The notes under the pieces were generated by a model. The model worked only from the letters and a program-made list of their open reading frames with translations, did not search any database and had not been told where the DNA came from. A DNA stretch of 15,867 nucleotides from positions 1-15,867 of the forward strand of contig JAQTXY010000007.1 in assembly GCA_028688535.1 (NCBI GenBank), in the 5' to 3' direction. The DNA is from Methanothrix sp. Lineage in GTDB: Archaea > Halobacteriota > Methanosarcinia > Methanotrichales > Methanotrichaceae. A program made the translations under genes and the position numbers. Of this stretch, positions 6,409 through 12,879 are shown piece after piece. Position 1 is the stretch's first letter; every line of letters starts with the position of its first letter.

Positions 6409-7131
6409 TTATTGAGGCGCTGCAATATTGGAGGCTCGCTTGATTCTTTCTTTGGGGATGGCAGTGATCATGGTTCGCCAGGTGGTATTGTCAAAATATA
6501 GAGCGTCAAACCACATCCAGTAAAAACGATTGGCATTAACGAAGGAGTAGCCGTCGCAGAAATCATCATACCGATCATAAGGATCGGCCAAAATTAAAAC
6601 ATCATCCCACGGATCGCTAACATTTCGATAGTCGTATCCAACTGCTATCGCCCAATGTCCGCTCAGGTCTATCCATTCCACCAGGGTCGGAATACCTTGC
6701 CGAATATTGTCTCGCAGCCGCTGCAATGAAGTACCATCAGCCTTGTCCTCAAACTCAAGTTTCGCATTATAGCCATTCTTCTCAAGCCAGGCAACCATTT
6801 CCTGCGGTTTTGTTCCCGGCTGGGATGAATTCATGTCTCTCGTGCCTGATTCGTGAGCGATCTTCATTTCATTTTTTTCGTCATACGTAATATCAGGGCA
6901 TCCGTAGAATTTGGCCAGGGAGAGCAGTGCTGCCGGGCCGCATGTATAGTCGGTTGTTTGCTGGTAGGCTGTCAAATTAGGAATGAAATCAACATTCGGA
7001 GAAGAGGAGAGGATCGCGGTGTCGATTCTTGGAAACCATACCATGGTGCTATTTTCCCCATTAGAGCAAGCACAGGAGATAAAAAGGATCAAGATGATAG
7101 CAAACGATGCTGCATTTTTTATATTCTTCAT
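6409..7131 (-). CDS. Secreted C39-like cysteine peptidase family protein
   Basis: The 240-residue product starts with a signal peptide ending near C20 or C22 (LFISCACSNG); a lipid anchor at C20 is possible though the box is imperfect. The mature domain has the papain-like C39 pattern: Q58 and C64 in QQTTDYTCGPAALLSL, H159 in GHWAIAVGYD, and D183 in LILADPYD. All catalytic positions are present, so it may be an active outer-surface peptidase or amidase. There is no ABC transporter domain or adjacent exporter, so it is unlike bacteriocin-processing C39 peptidases. Two sequons (NLT, NSS) and NVS/NTT are consistent with glycosylation. No strong ribosome site precedes the ATG. A TATA box at 7155-7164 would start the mRNA within a few bases of it. 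Confidence 0.82.
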   Translation of the reverse strand: MKNIKNAASFAIILILFISCACSNGENSTMVWFPRIDTAILSSSPNVDFIPNLTAYQQTTDYTCGPAALLSLAKFYGCPDITYDEKNEMKIAHESGTRDMNSSQPGTKPQEMVAWLEKNGYNAKLEFEDKADGTSLQRLRDNIRQGIPTLVEWIDLSGHWAIAVGYDYRNVSDPWDDVLILADPYDRYDDFCDGYSFVNANRFYWMWFDALYFDNTTWRTMITAIPKERIKRASNIAAPQ

Positions 7132-7154
7132 TTCACTTTTATGGTGCGTTAAGA

Positions 7155-7164
7155 TAGTATAAAG
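7155..7164 (-). promoter_or_regulatory. TATA box of the C39-like gene
   Basis: The leftward reading CTTTATACTA is a box A centred about 29 nt upstream of the ATG at 7131, predicting a nearly leaderless mRNA. On the other strand the same bases read TAGTATAAAG, so a contribution to the rightward gene at 7240 cannot be excluded. Confidence 0.42.
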
Positions 7165-7239
7165 ATAATTCGCCAGAATGTTTATGTGGATGAAGAGAGC
7201 TGTAACGATGATAGGAATGCTTCATGGAGATGAAGACCG

Positions 7240-7509
7240 TTGTTCAATACCAAAAAGAAGAATGAAAATGGCGAAGTTGTAGTTGCAGTTTGCCCGCTAT
7301 GCAATTTACTTGTCGAATTTATCGGCGGTCCGATGGTGAGATGCTATGTCACAGGAGACACCTATGAGCCGGAGAGAATTATCTGGGTTCTGGAATCAAA
7401 GGTCCCGAAGGAAACCGGATACGATGTGGAAAATATGAGGGGAAACAACAAGGAGCAGGATTTCTTGCCGAATGCACACGTTGCAGAAGATGAAAAAGAG
7501 GGACGATAG
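7240..7509 (+). CDS. Small CPLC protein, hypothetical
   Basis: I do not recognise this 89-residue protein. It is soluble and begins with a lysine-rich stretch, then CPLC (18-21) and a further cysteine in MVRC (near 35). The three cysteines could form an incomplete zinc site or bind metal as a dimer. The C-terminal third is acidic and lacks obvious structure. The start is a TTG at 7240 with GGAGATG (7226-7232) at 7 nt spacing, a strong site that decides the frame. The NfnA-like gene begins 28 nt after its stop. The pair is probably co-transcribed, so the small protein may assist that flavoprotein, but this is inference. Confidence 0.68.
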   Translation: MFNTKKKNENGEVVVAVCPLCNLLVEFIGGPMVRCYVTGDTYEPERIIWVLESKVPKETGYDVENMRGNNKEQDFLPNAHVAEDEKEGR

Positions 7510-7537
7510 ATCAATAGAATATGTCAGCGAGGATTGC

Positions 7538-8401
7538 ATGTACAAAATAGTCAGACGCAGGGAGATGGCCGGAGGAGATATCATTCTCAATGAGATTGAG
7601 GCCCCCAAAATCGCTCGAATTGCCCAGCCGGGACAGTTTGTGATCCTCAGGGCAAATGAATGTGGCGAGCGTATTCCAATGACCCTCGCAGACATAGATG
7701 CGGCAAATGGTACCATTACCATCATCTACCATGTAGTGGGCAGGTCCACGGCGCTATTCAAGACCTTGCAGGTGGGTGAATATTACCTGAATGTGGCCGG
7801 ACCACTGGGTCGGCCCACCGAAGTAGGATATGTGGGAACAGCCATCTGCGTGGGCGGAGGAACGGGACTGGCCGTCCTCTACCCCATTGCCAAGAAACTA
7901 AAGAGCCTGGGAAATCGGGTGGTGAGCATCATCGGGGCCCGCACAAAGGAGCTTATCATCCTTCAAGAAGAGATGGCCGCCGTCTCCGATGTGCTTATGA
8001 TTTGCACTGATGACGGTTCATTGGGGCGCAAAGCAGTGGTGACAGAGCTGCTGGAAGAGGCCCTACAAAAAGAGGTCCCGGGATTAGTTGTGGCCATCGG
8101 GCCTGTGCTTATGATGAAAATGGTCAGTAATGCCACCCGGCCCCATCAGATTAAGACCATCGTCAGTCTCAACCCCATCATGATTGACGGCACTGGCATG
8201 TGCGGTAGTTGCAGAGTAGAAGTAGGTGGAGAGACGAAGCTGGCCTGCGTGGATGGGCCGGAGTTTGACGGCCATCAGGTGAACTACGAGCTGCTCATGG
8301 CCCGCCTCTCTGCCTTCCAGGAGGAGGAGAAAGAGGCCTTGCGGGCGCACGGGGAAGAAGAGATGCATAGATGCCGCTTGAAAGAAGAGCATTTAGTTTG
8401 A
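7538..8401 (+). CDS. NfnA/SudB-like FAD and [2Fe-2S] oxidoreductase subunit
   Basis: The 287-residue protein resembles the small subunit of NADH-dependent ferredoxin:NADP oxidoreductase (NfnA) or sulfide dehydrogenase (SudB). It opens with the FAD-binding beta-barrel (ERIPMTLAD, 44-52, matching RxPxTxxD), then the nucleotide-binding domain (GGGTG, 106-110). It ends with a [2Fe-2S] region holding C222, C225 and C237; D217 fits the aspartate ligand known in Nfn. I chose ATG 7538 over an in-frame ATG at 7472 because the family starts at MYKI and a GAGG site precedes it. The large partner subunit (NfnB/SudA) that normally lies next to it is absent; 428 nt of non-coding DNA follow. It could work with a partner coded elsewhere, or as a dihydroorotate dehydrogenase electron-transfer-like subunit. 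Confidence 0.85.
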   Translation: MYKIVRRREMAGGDIILNEIEAPKIARIAQPGQFVILRANECGERIPMTLADIDAANGTITIIYHVVGRSTALFKTLQVGEYYLNVAGPLGRPTEVGYVGTAICVGGGTGLAVLYPIAKKLKSLGNRVVSIIGARTKELIILQEEMAAVSDVLMICTDDGSLGRKAVVTELLEEALQKEVPGLVVAIGPVLMMKMVSNATRPHQIKTIVSLNPIMIDGTGMCGSCRVEVGGETKLACVDGPEFDGHQVNYELLMARLSAFQEEEKEALRAHGEEEMHRCRLKEEHLV

Positions 8402-8687
8402 GATGAAAAAATAGCTTATTGCGTTTATGCCGGCCCGACTGTCCTTTCGGTGGAATCTGGATGAAAAGATCGCTCAAGGGGTGAGATCTGTGTCAGTGCT
8501 GTGCGCAGACCGCTTGCGTTCTTACCTGTCCTGTAAATGCTCTATCCACTGCTCTGTTGCAGGTGTCTTGCAGGGCGCGCTTGCACTCGCGAGCAGCTTG
8601 GACTACAACCTTGGGGATAGAAAATTATAAAAGCAGATATTAGTCTATATCGCATCGTTGGCAATTAACTTTTCTATTAATCTTTTT

Positions 8688-8700
8688 TATTTAAAAATAA
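8688..8700 (+). promoter_or_regulatory. Likely TATA box of the purL-purQ-purS operon
   Basis: TATTTAAAAATAA is a strong box A. Counting about 27 nt from its centre puts transcription near 8721, giving a leader of about 110 nt before the TTG start at 8830. A second candidate at 8624-8633 would give a leader of about 175 nt. The leader would open with the polypyrimidine tract. Confidence 0.5.
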
Positions 8701-8716
8701 TTGATATCTATGCCAG

Positions 8717-8769
8717 CTTTCTCACTTCGTCTTTCCTCTCCCCCCATCTTCCCTCCCCCTCCCTCATCC
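8717..8769 (+). repeat. Polypyrimidine tract in the purL leader
   Basis: Of 53 bases, 49 are C or T; the only purines are at 8724, 8729, 8746 and 8766. It lies between the likely transcription start and the ribosome site of purL. In the mRNA it would be unstructured and C/U-rich. The same stretch causes an apparent proline-rich N-terminal extension of PurL if the start is placed too early. Confidence 0.7.
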
Positions 8770-8829
8770 GATAAATTGATAATACCACCCTGCCAACCAT
8801 TATACCAGCTAACCAGAGGTGTACCTGAA

Positions 8830-11163
8830 TTGAAGATAATCGGTCTTTCCGATCCTGAAGTAGAGGCCAGCTTGCGCGCCGCCGGCATCGGCATGTCCGT
8901 CCCGGAAGCGCGCACCATTGCCGGGGTGCTGGGCCGCGACCCCACCCTCACCGAATTATTCTGCTATGATGCCATGTGGTCCGAGCACTGCTCCTACAAG
9001 AGCTCTCGCGCCACCCTCAAAGAATTCCTTCCCACGAACGGCCCCAATGTGGTTATGGGCCCTGTTGAAGACTCCGGAATTGTGGCCATAGACGACAAAT
9101 GGTGCGTAGTCATCTCCCACGAGAGCCACAACCACCCCAGCCAAGTCCTGCCCAATGAAGGCGCAGCAACCGGCATCGGCGGCATCGTACGCGATGTCAA
9201 CTGCATGGGTGCGACCGTTGTCGCCACCGCAGATCCCCTGCGCTTCGGAAATCCCTACGGCCCCAAGGCCAACAAGGTGCGCTGGGTGGCAGAAGGTGTG
9301 GTGGACGGAATCTGGCAGTATGGTAATGCTCTGGGCGTTCCCAACATGGGCGGAGACATCGTCTTCAATGATAGCTTCGATGATAACTGCCTGGTCAATG
9401 TCGTCTCTATCGGCATCGTGCGGCGCGATCAGATCATCCGCTCCCGCGCTCCGCCTCTGGCAGGCGAGAAGGGCTACGATGTCATCTTGATCGGTAAGCC
9501 TACCGATTCCTCCGGCCTGGGCGGTGTCACCTTCGCCTCTGAGGCTCTGCGAGAGGAGGACGAGGAGACCAACCGCGGCGCTGTGCAGATCCCTGATCCA
9601 TTCCTCAAGAACGTGCTCTTCAAGGCCAACGACGATCTCTTCAAGCTCGTCCGCGAGTCGGGCGTCGAGATCGGCTTCAAGGACCTGGGCGGTGGCGGCT
9701 TTACCTGTGCCACATCTGAGATGGGCTCCTCTGGGGGCTTCGGCATGGAGATCAATCTGGATGATATGCATAAAGCAGCTGATTTCCCAGCCGAGGTGCT
9801 GAGCATCGCTGAGACCCAGGAGCGATTCCTGATAATATCCCCTCTGGAACTGCGCGAGAAGATCCTCAAAATCTACAACGAGGACTGGGATCTGCCCAAC
9901 GTCTACGAGGGCGCCAGGGCCAGCGTTGTAGGAAAGATCAATACCGGTGACCGATTCACGGTTAGCTACAAGGGTGAGATGGTCTGCGATGTGCCTATCA
10001 AGCACCTCACAGAAGGCATCCGATACAATCGTCTGGAGTTGCCGCGCACCATCCGCGTGGAAGAACCGGATGCGTCAGAACCGGCGGACTACAATGATGT
10101 GCTGCTAAAAATCCTGAGGTCGCCCAATATCGCCTCTCGAGAGCACGTCTACCGCTACTATGATACGGAAGTCATGGGCAGCGCCGTGATCCGGCCAGGC
10201 GAGGCAGATGCCGGCCTGATTGCGCCGGTGCGAGGCGAGAAGTTTGGCGTTGCACTGGCCGTCGATTCCAATCCCTTCTACGGGCGCATCAGCCCCTACT
10301 GGGGCGGGGCGACAGCCGCAGCAGAGGCCATGCGAAATGTGGCCGCTATCGGCGCGGTTCCATCGACTCTCACCGACTGCCTGAATTATGGCAATCCTGA
10401 AAAACCGGAGGCATTCTGGGAGTTTAGGGAGGGCGTAAAAGGCCTGGCTGAATCCTGCAATAAGCTCTACCTCAAGGGTTACGAGGACCAACAGCAGCCT
10501 GTTCCCATTGTTTCCGGCAACGTCAGCTTCTACAACGAATCGCCTGATGGATCTGTAGACCCGTCGCCAGTGGTGGCCTGCGTGGGCATCATGAAAGACT
10601 TCTCCAAAGCCATCACCATGGATCTGAAAAAGGCCGGCGACAAGCTCTTCCTCATCGGTCCCAGGTTTGACGAGCTGGGCGGCTCCGAGTACTACCAGAC
10701 AATTCTGGGAGTGACTGGCGCTAATGTGCCCATCGTTCGCTTCGACCTGGAGAGGAATATGATCTATGCAGTCATCGATGCCATCGACGAAGGACTCCTG
10801 GCCGGCGCGCACGATATCTCCAATGGCGGCCTGGCAGCGAGCCTTTGCGAGATGGCTCTCACCCGGCCGGCTAGGTTTGGATTCGAACTGGATTTGGACA
10901 GAGTGCAGGGCGGCGACAATTGCATGAGATCTGACAAACTGCTGTTCTCCGAATCCTCCGGCTTCGTCCTGGAGGCAAAAGCCGGCAGCGAGTCCCGGCT
11001 GATTGAGCTTTTGAGGAGATATGATCTGGAGCCGATGCAAATCGGCACAGTGACAAGCAAGAGACGGATTGTGATGTCAAGAGCAGGCGAGTGTTTAGCT
11101 GATCTGGACCTGGACGAGGCGAGGAATGCTTGGATGTCTGGCCTTGTGGAGGCGATGAGATGA
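8830..11163 (+). CDS. purL: Phosphoribosylformylglycinamidine synthase subunit PurL
   Basis: PurL is the synthetase subunit of the FGAR amidotransferase: it uses ATP and ammonia from PurQ to convert FGAR to FGAM in purine synthesis. Conserved stretches are MWSEHCSYKSSR (49-60, with catalytic H53), ESHNHPSQ (98-105), GAATGIGGIVRDV (111-123) and, in the second half, AHDISNGGL (660-668). It is a small-type PurL of about 777 residues, with the two halves typical of the fold. I place the start at TTG 8830, where AGAGGTG (8815-8821) sits 8 nt upstream and the product begins at the usual KIIGLSDPE region. A start at 8701 would add 43 proline and serine-rich residues coded by the polypyrimidine leader. 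The stop overlaps purQ by 4 bp. Confidence 0.96.
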   Translation: MKIIGLSDPEVEASLRAAGIGMSVPEARTIAGVLGRDPTLTELFCYDAMWSEHCSYKSSRATLKEFLPTNGPNVVMGPVEDSGIVAIDDKWCVVISHESHNHPSQVLPNEGAATGIGGIVRDVNCMGATVVATADPLRFGNPYGPKANKVRWVAEGVVDGIWQYGNALGVPNMGGDIVFNDSFDDNCLVNVVSIGIVRRDQIIRSRAPPLAGEKGYDVILIGKPTDSSGLGGVTFASEALREEDEETNRGAVQIPDPFLKNVLFKANDDLFKLVRESGVEIGFKDLGGGGFTCATSEMGSSGGFGMEINLDDMHKAADFPAEVLSIAETQERFLIISPLELREKILKIYNEDWDLPNVYEGARASVVGKINTGDRFTVSYKGEMVCDVPIKHLTEGIRYNRLELPRTIRVEEPDASEPADYNDVLLKILRSPNIASREHVYRYYDTEVMGSAVIRPGEADAGLIAPVRGEKFGVALAVDSNPFYGRISPYWGGATAAAEAMRNVAAIGAVPSTLTDCLNYGNPEKPEAFWEFREGVKGLAESCNKLYLKGYEDQQQPVPIVSGNVSFYNESPDGSVDPSPVVACVGIMKDFSKAITMDLKKAGDKLFLIGPRFDELGGSEYYQTILGVTGANVPIVRFDLERNMIYAVIDAIDEGLLAGAHDISNGGLAASLCEMALTRPARFGFELDLDRVQGGDNCMRSDKLLFSESSGFVLEAKAGSESRLIELLRRYDLEPMQIGTVTSKRRIVMSRAGECLADLDLDEARNAWMSGLVEAMR

Positions 11164-12020
11164 AGATAGCTGTTTTGCAGTTCCCTGGAACGAACTGTGA
11201 GTTTGAGACGCTGGTAGCCGTGAAAGCTGTGGGCATGGATGGCGAGCTCTTTCGCTGGAACCGGCCTGCCGGCGAGCTATCCGGTTTTGATGGATTCGTC
11301 ATACCAGGTGGCTTTTCCTATCAGGATAGGATTCGGGCCGGAGTAATAGCCTCCAAAGAGCCGGTCATGAGCGCCTTAAAAGAAGAAGCGGGCAAGGGCA
11401 AACCCATCCTCGGCATCTGTAACGGCTTTCAGATTCTGGTGGAGACGGGACTACTTCCCGGCAAGAGCAAAGGATACGAGAAAGAGAGCGACAAAGTTGG
11501 CTGCATAGGTAGCAGCAGCAACAAGGCATCTCTGCATGTGGATATGGCTTTAGCCCAAAATGTGATGGTCTCCCATGGAAAGATTGTACGGCGGGGCTAC
11601 TACTGTGATTGGGTCAACCTTCGCCATGAAGCGCCATCCAAGAGATGCAGCGGCTCATTTGCCATTGAAAGAGGAGCGCTGCTCAAGATCCCGATCGCCC
11701 ATGGCGAAGGAAATCTGGTCACAACCACTCCTGGATTAATAAAGAAGCTCAACGACGATGGACAGGTGGTCTTCCGCTACTGCGATAAGAACGGACGAAT
11801 CATAAACGAGTTTCCATTCAATGTAAACGGCAGCACGGAAAGCATTGCCGCCATCTGCAATGAGCAGGGGAATGTTCTAGGCATGATGCCTCACCCGGAG
11901 AGGGCCTTTTTCGCCTGGCAGCTTCCTGCCTTCGATCCGAGAAAGCAGCGGACCGATGAGCCCGGTCCTGGCAGAAGAGTATTCGAATCCATGAAGCGCT
12001 ATATCGAGGTGAACGCATGA
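11160..12020 (+). CDS. purQ: Phosphoribosylformylglycinamidine synthase subunit PurQ
   Basis: PurQ is the class I glutaminase that frees ammonia for PurL. The triad is clear: C87 in GICNGFQ (85-91), and H245 and E247 in MMPHPERA. The N-terminus KIAVLQFPGTNC and the GGFSYQDRIRAG segment are classic. At 286 residues it is longer than the usual ~225-235. Extra residues lie between LLPG and WVNLRHE (about 100-150) and after PHPERA (an FDPRKQRTDEPGPG stretch). It starts at ATG 11160 inside the purL stop (ATGA), with GGAGGCGATG upstream. It likewise overlaps the PurS-like gene by 4 bp, so all three subunits are translationally coupled and can be made in set proportions. Confidence 0.95.
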   Translation: MKIAVLQFPGTNCEFETLVAVKAVGMDGELFRWNRPAGELSGFDGFVIPGGFSYQDRIRAGVIASKEPVMSALKEEAGKGKPILGICNGFQILVETGLLPGKSKGYEKESDKVGCIGSSSNKASLHVDMALAQNVMVSHGKIVRRGYYCDWVNLRHEAPSKRCSGSFAIERGALLKIPIAHGEGNLVTTTPGLIKKLNDDGQVVFRYCDKNGRIINEFPFNVNGSTESIAAICNEQGNVLGMMPHPERAFFAWQLPAFDPRKQRTDEPGPGRRVFESMKRYIEVNA

Positions 12021-12502
12021 GCACGAACCAGAAGATCAACCTGCGCGTCTGGCTTAAAATACCCGATGCCGAGGCGGCCACCGTTAAGAACACGCTCGTC
12101 CGGCGTCTGGGCTATAAAAATGTCCTGGCCGATGTCAAGAAAGAACGCTTGTTTTCCATCGAGGTAGATTCCGGAGACCCGGCTGAGCTGGCCAAGAGCT
12201 TTGCCAAAGAGCTGGTCAACGAGAATAAAGAGAGCCACATAGTTCTTGTCGATGAGCTCAAGTTTGAGGAGGGCTATGTGCCGGTCAAGGTCGCCCTACA
12301 TATCGAGGATGGTGAGGCCATCTCCGTCCGGGAGCGGCTGCGCAGCCGTCTGGGCTTTGAGAATGTGGTGGATGTGAAGAAGGCTACCGTCTGGAAGCTC
12401 TACTTCGATACGCTCAAGCCGGAAGCGGAGATGGCAGCCAGGGAGATTGCCGAGCGGCTGCTCATCAACCCACATAAAGATAGCTACGAGATAATGAGCT
12501 AA
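12017..12502 (+). CDS. purS: PurS subunit, tandem duplicated (fused PurS-PurS)
   Basis: PurS is a small protein of about 80 residues that dimerises and holds PurL and PurQ together. This product has 161 residues and contains two PurS units, about 7-80 and 88-161. Both carry RLG(Y/F)xNV followed by DVKK: RRLGYKNVLADVKK in the first and SRLGFENVVDVKK in the second. The second unit keeps the usual PurS ending (LLINPHKDSYEI); the first has a divergent LVNENKESHIVL at the same place. The repeat is diverged, so the fusion is old and not a recent duplication or assembly error. One chain may replace the PurS homodimer. It starts at ATG 12017 after GAGGTGA and overlaps the purQ stop. Confidence 0.88.
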   Translation: MSTNQKINLRVWLKIPDAEAATVKNTLVRRLGYKNVLADVKKERLFSIEVDSGDPAELAKSFAKELVNENKESHIVLVDELKFEEGYVPVKVALHIEDGEAISVRERLRSRLGFENVVDVKKATVWKLYFDTLKPEAEMAAREIAERLLINPHKDSYEIMS

Positions 12503-12521
12503 TCGCTTTTATTGAATGACT

Positions 12522-12536
12522 GGGCTGCATAAGCCC
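12522..12536 (+). terminator. Hairpin after purS
   Basis: GGGCT (12522-12526) and AGCCC (12532-12536) pair around a 5-nt loop, with T-rich TACTCATTTTATT just after. It lies 20 nt past the purS stop, between convergent genes, and may end the pur transcript. The stem is short, so the call is modest. Confidence 0.4.
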
Positions 12537-12554
12537 TACTCATTTTATTAAATC

Positions 12555-12836
12555 TTAATCCAGTTGCACTACACCCAGGGCAAAGGGCAATATATCCAGC
12601 GCAGTCAGAGCGATTACCGCTGCCATCCAGTAGAGAGGCCTATTGAAATACCAGGTTCTGCTTGTGCGGGCATAGATGTAGGCAATATAAGGTAGAAGGG
12701 GCACGAAGGAGATCAGAGGATGAGGCTCCAGCTTCAAGATGAAAGAGAAGATATAACCCTGACAAAGGAGACAGACAACAGTTACCAGCCCGACTTTGGC
12801 TTGGTTGTTAATTCTCATAAATCCCGTTCTCTGCAT
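12555..12836 (-). CDS. Small integral membrane protein, hypothetical
   Basis: The 93-residue product has three hydrophobic stretches, about 15-34, 41-57 and 67-89, with few charged residues between them. It is probably a three-helix membrane protein. I do not recognise a family. The start may be ATG 12836 or M7 at 12818; neither has a strong ribosome site. It lies 43 nt downstream of the polX stop in the same direction, so it is perhaps carried on the same transcript. It converges with purS across a short spacer. Confidence 0.62.
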   Translation of the reverse strand: MQRTGFMRINNQAKVGLVTVVCLLCQGYIFSFILKLEPHPLISFVPLLPYIAYIYARTSRTWYFNRPLYWMAAVIALTALDILPFALGVVQLD

Positions 12837-12879
12837 TCCCCATTAATAAGTCTTTCATGGCATCATCTTTAGCGGCTAT

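Larger units (their letters stand above)
8402..8829. other. 428-nt intergenic region before purL
   Basis: I see no convincing gene here. A 67-residue open frame at 8427-8630 lacks a ribosome site and family features. The first half is GC-balanced, with a weak 6-bp stem near 8580-8600. An AT-rich box ATTATAAAAG lies at 8624-8633. The second half contains the likely purL promoter (8688-8700) and a polypyrimidine tract (8717-8769). An open frame in phase with purL runs back to a TTG at 8701, but its proline and serine-rich translation does not resemble PurL. Confidence 0.6.

Noticed and set aside
8427..8630. 67-residue open frame between the NfnA-like gene and purL
   Set aside because: No ribosome site, no recognisable motif, and a composition unlike the neighbouring proteins.
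8701..8829. N-terminal extension of PurL
   Set aside because: It starts at TTG without a ribosome site, is coded by a polypyrimidine tract, and precedes a well-placed AGAGGTG-TTG start that matches the family's N-terminus.
8956..10005. 349-residue open frame on the minus strand
   Set aside because: It is entirely antisense to purL, where conserved PurL motifs are clear; long opposite-strand frames are common in codon-biased genes.
10105..11040. 311-residue open frame on the minus strand
   Set aside because: Also antisense to purL, with no ribosome site or family features.
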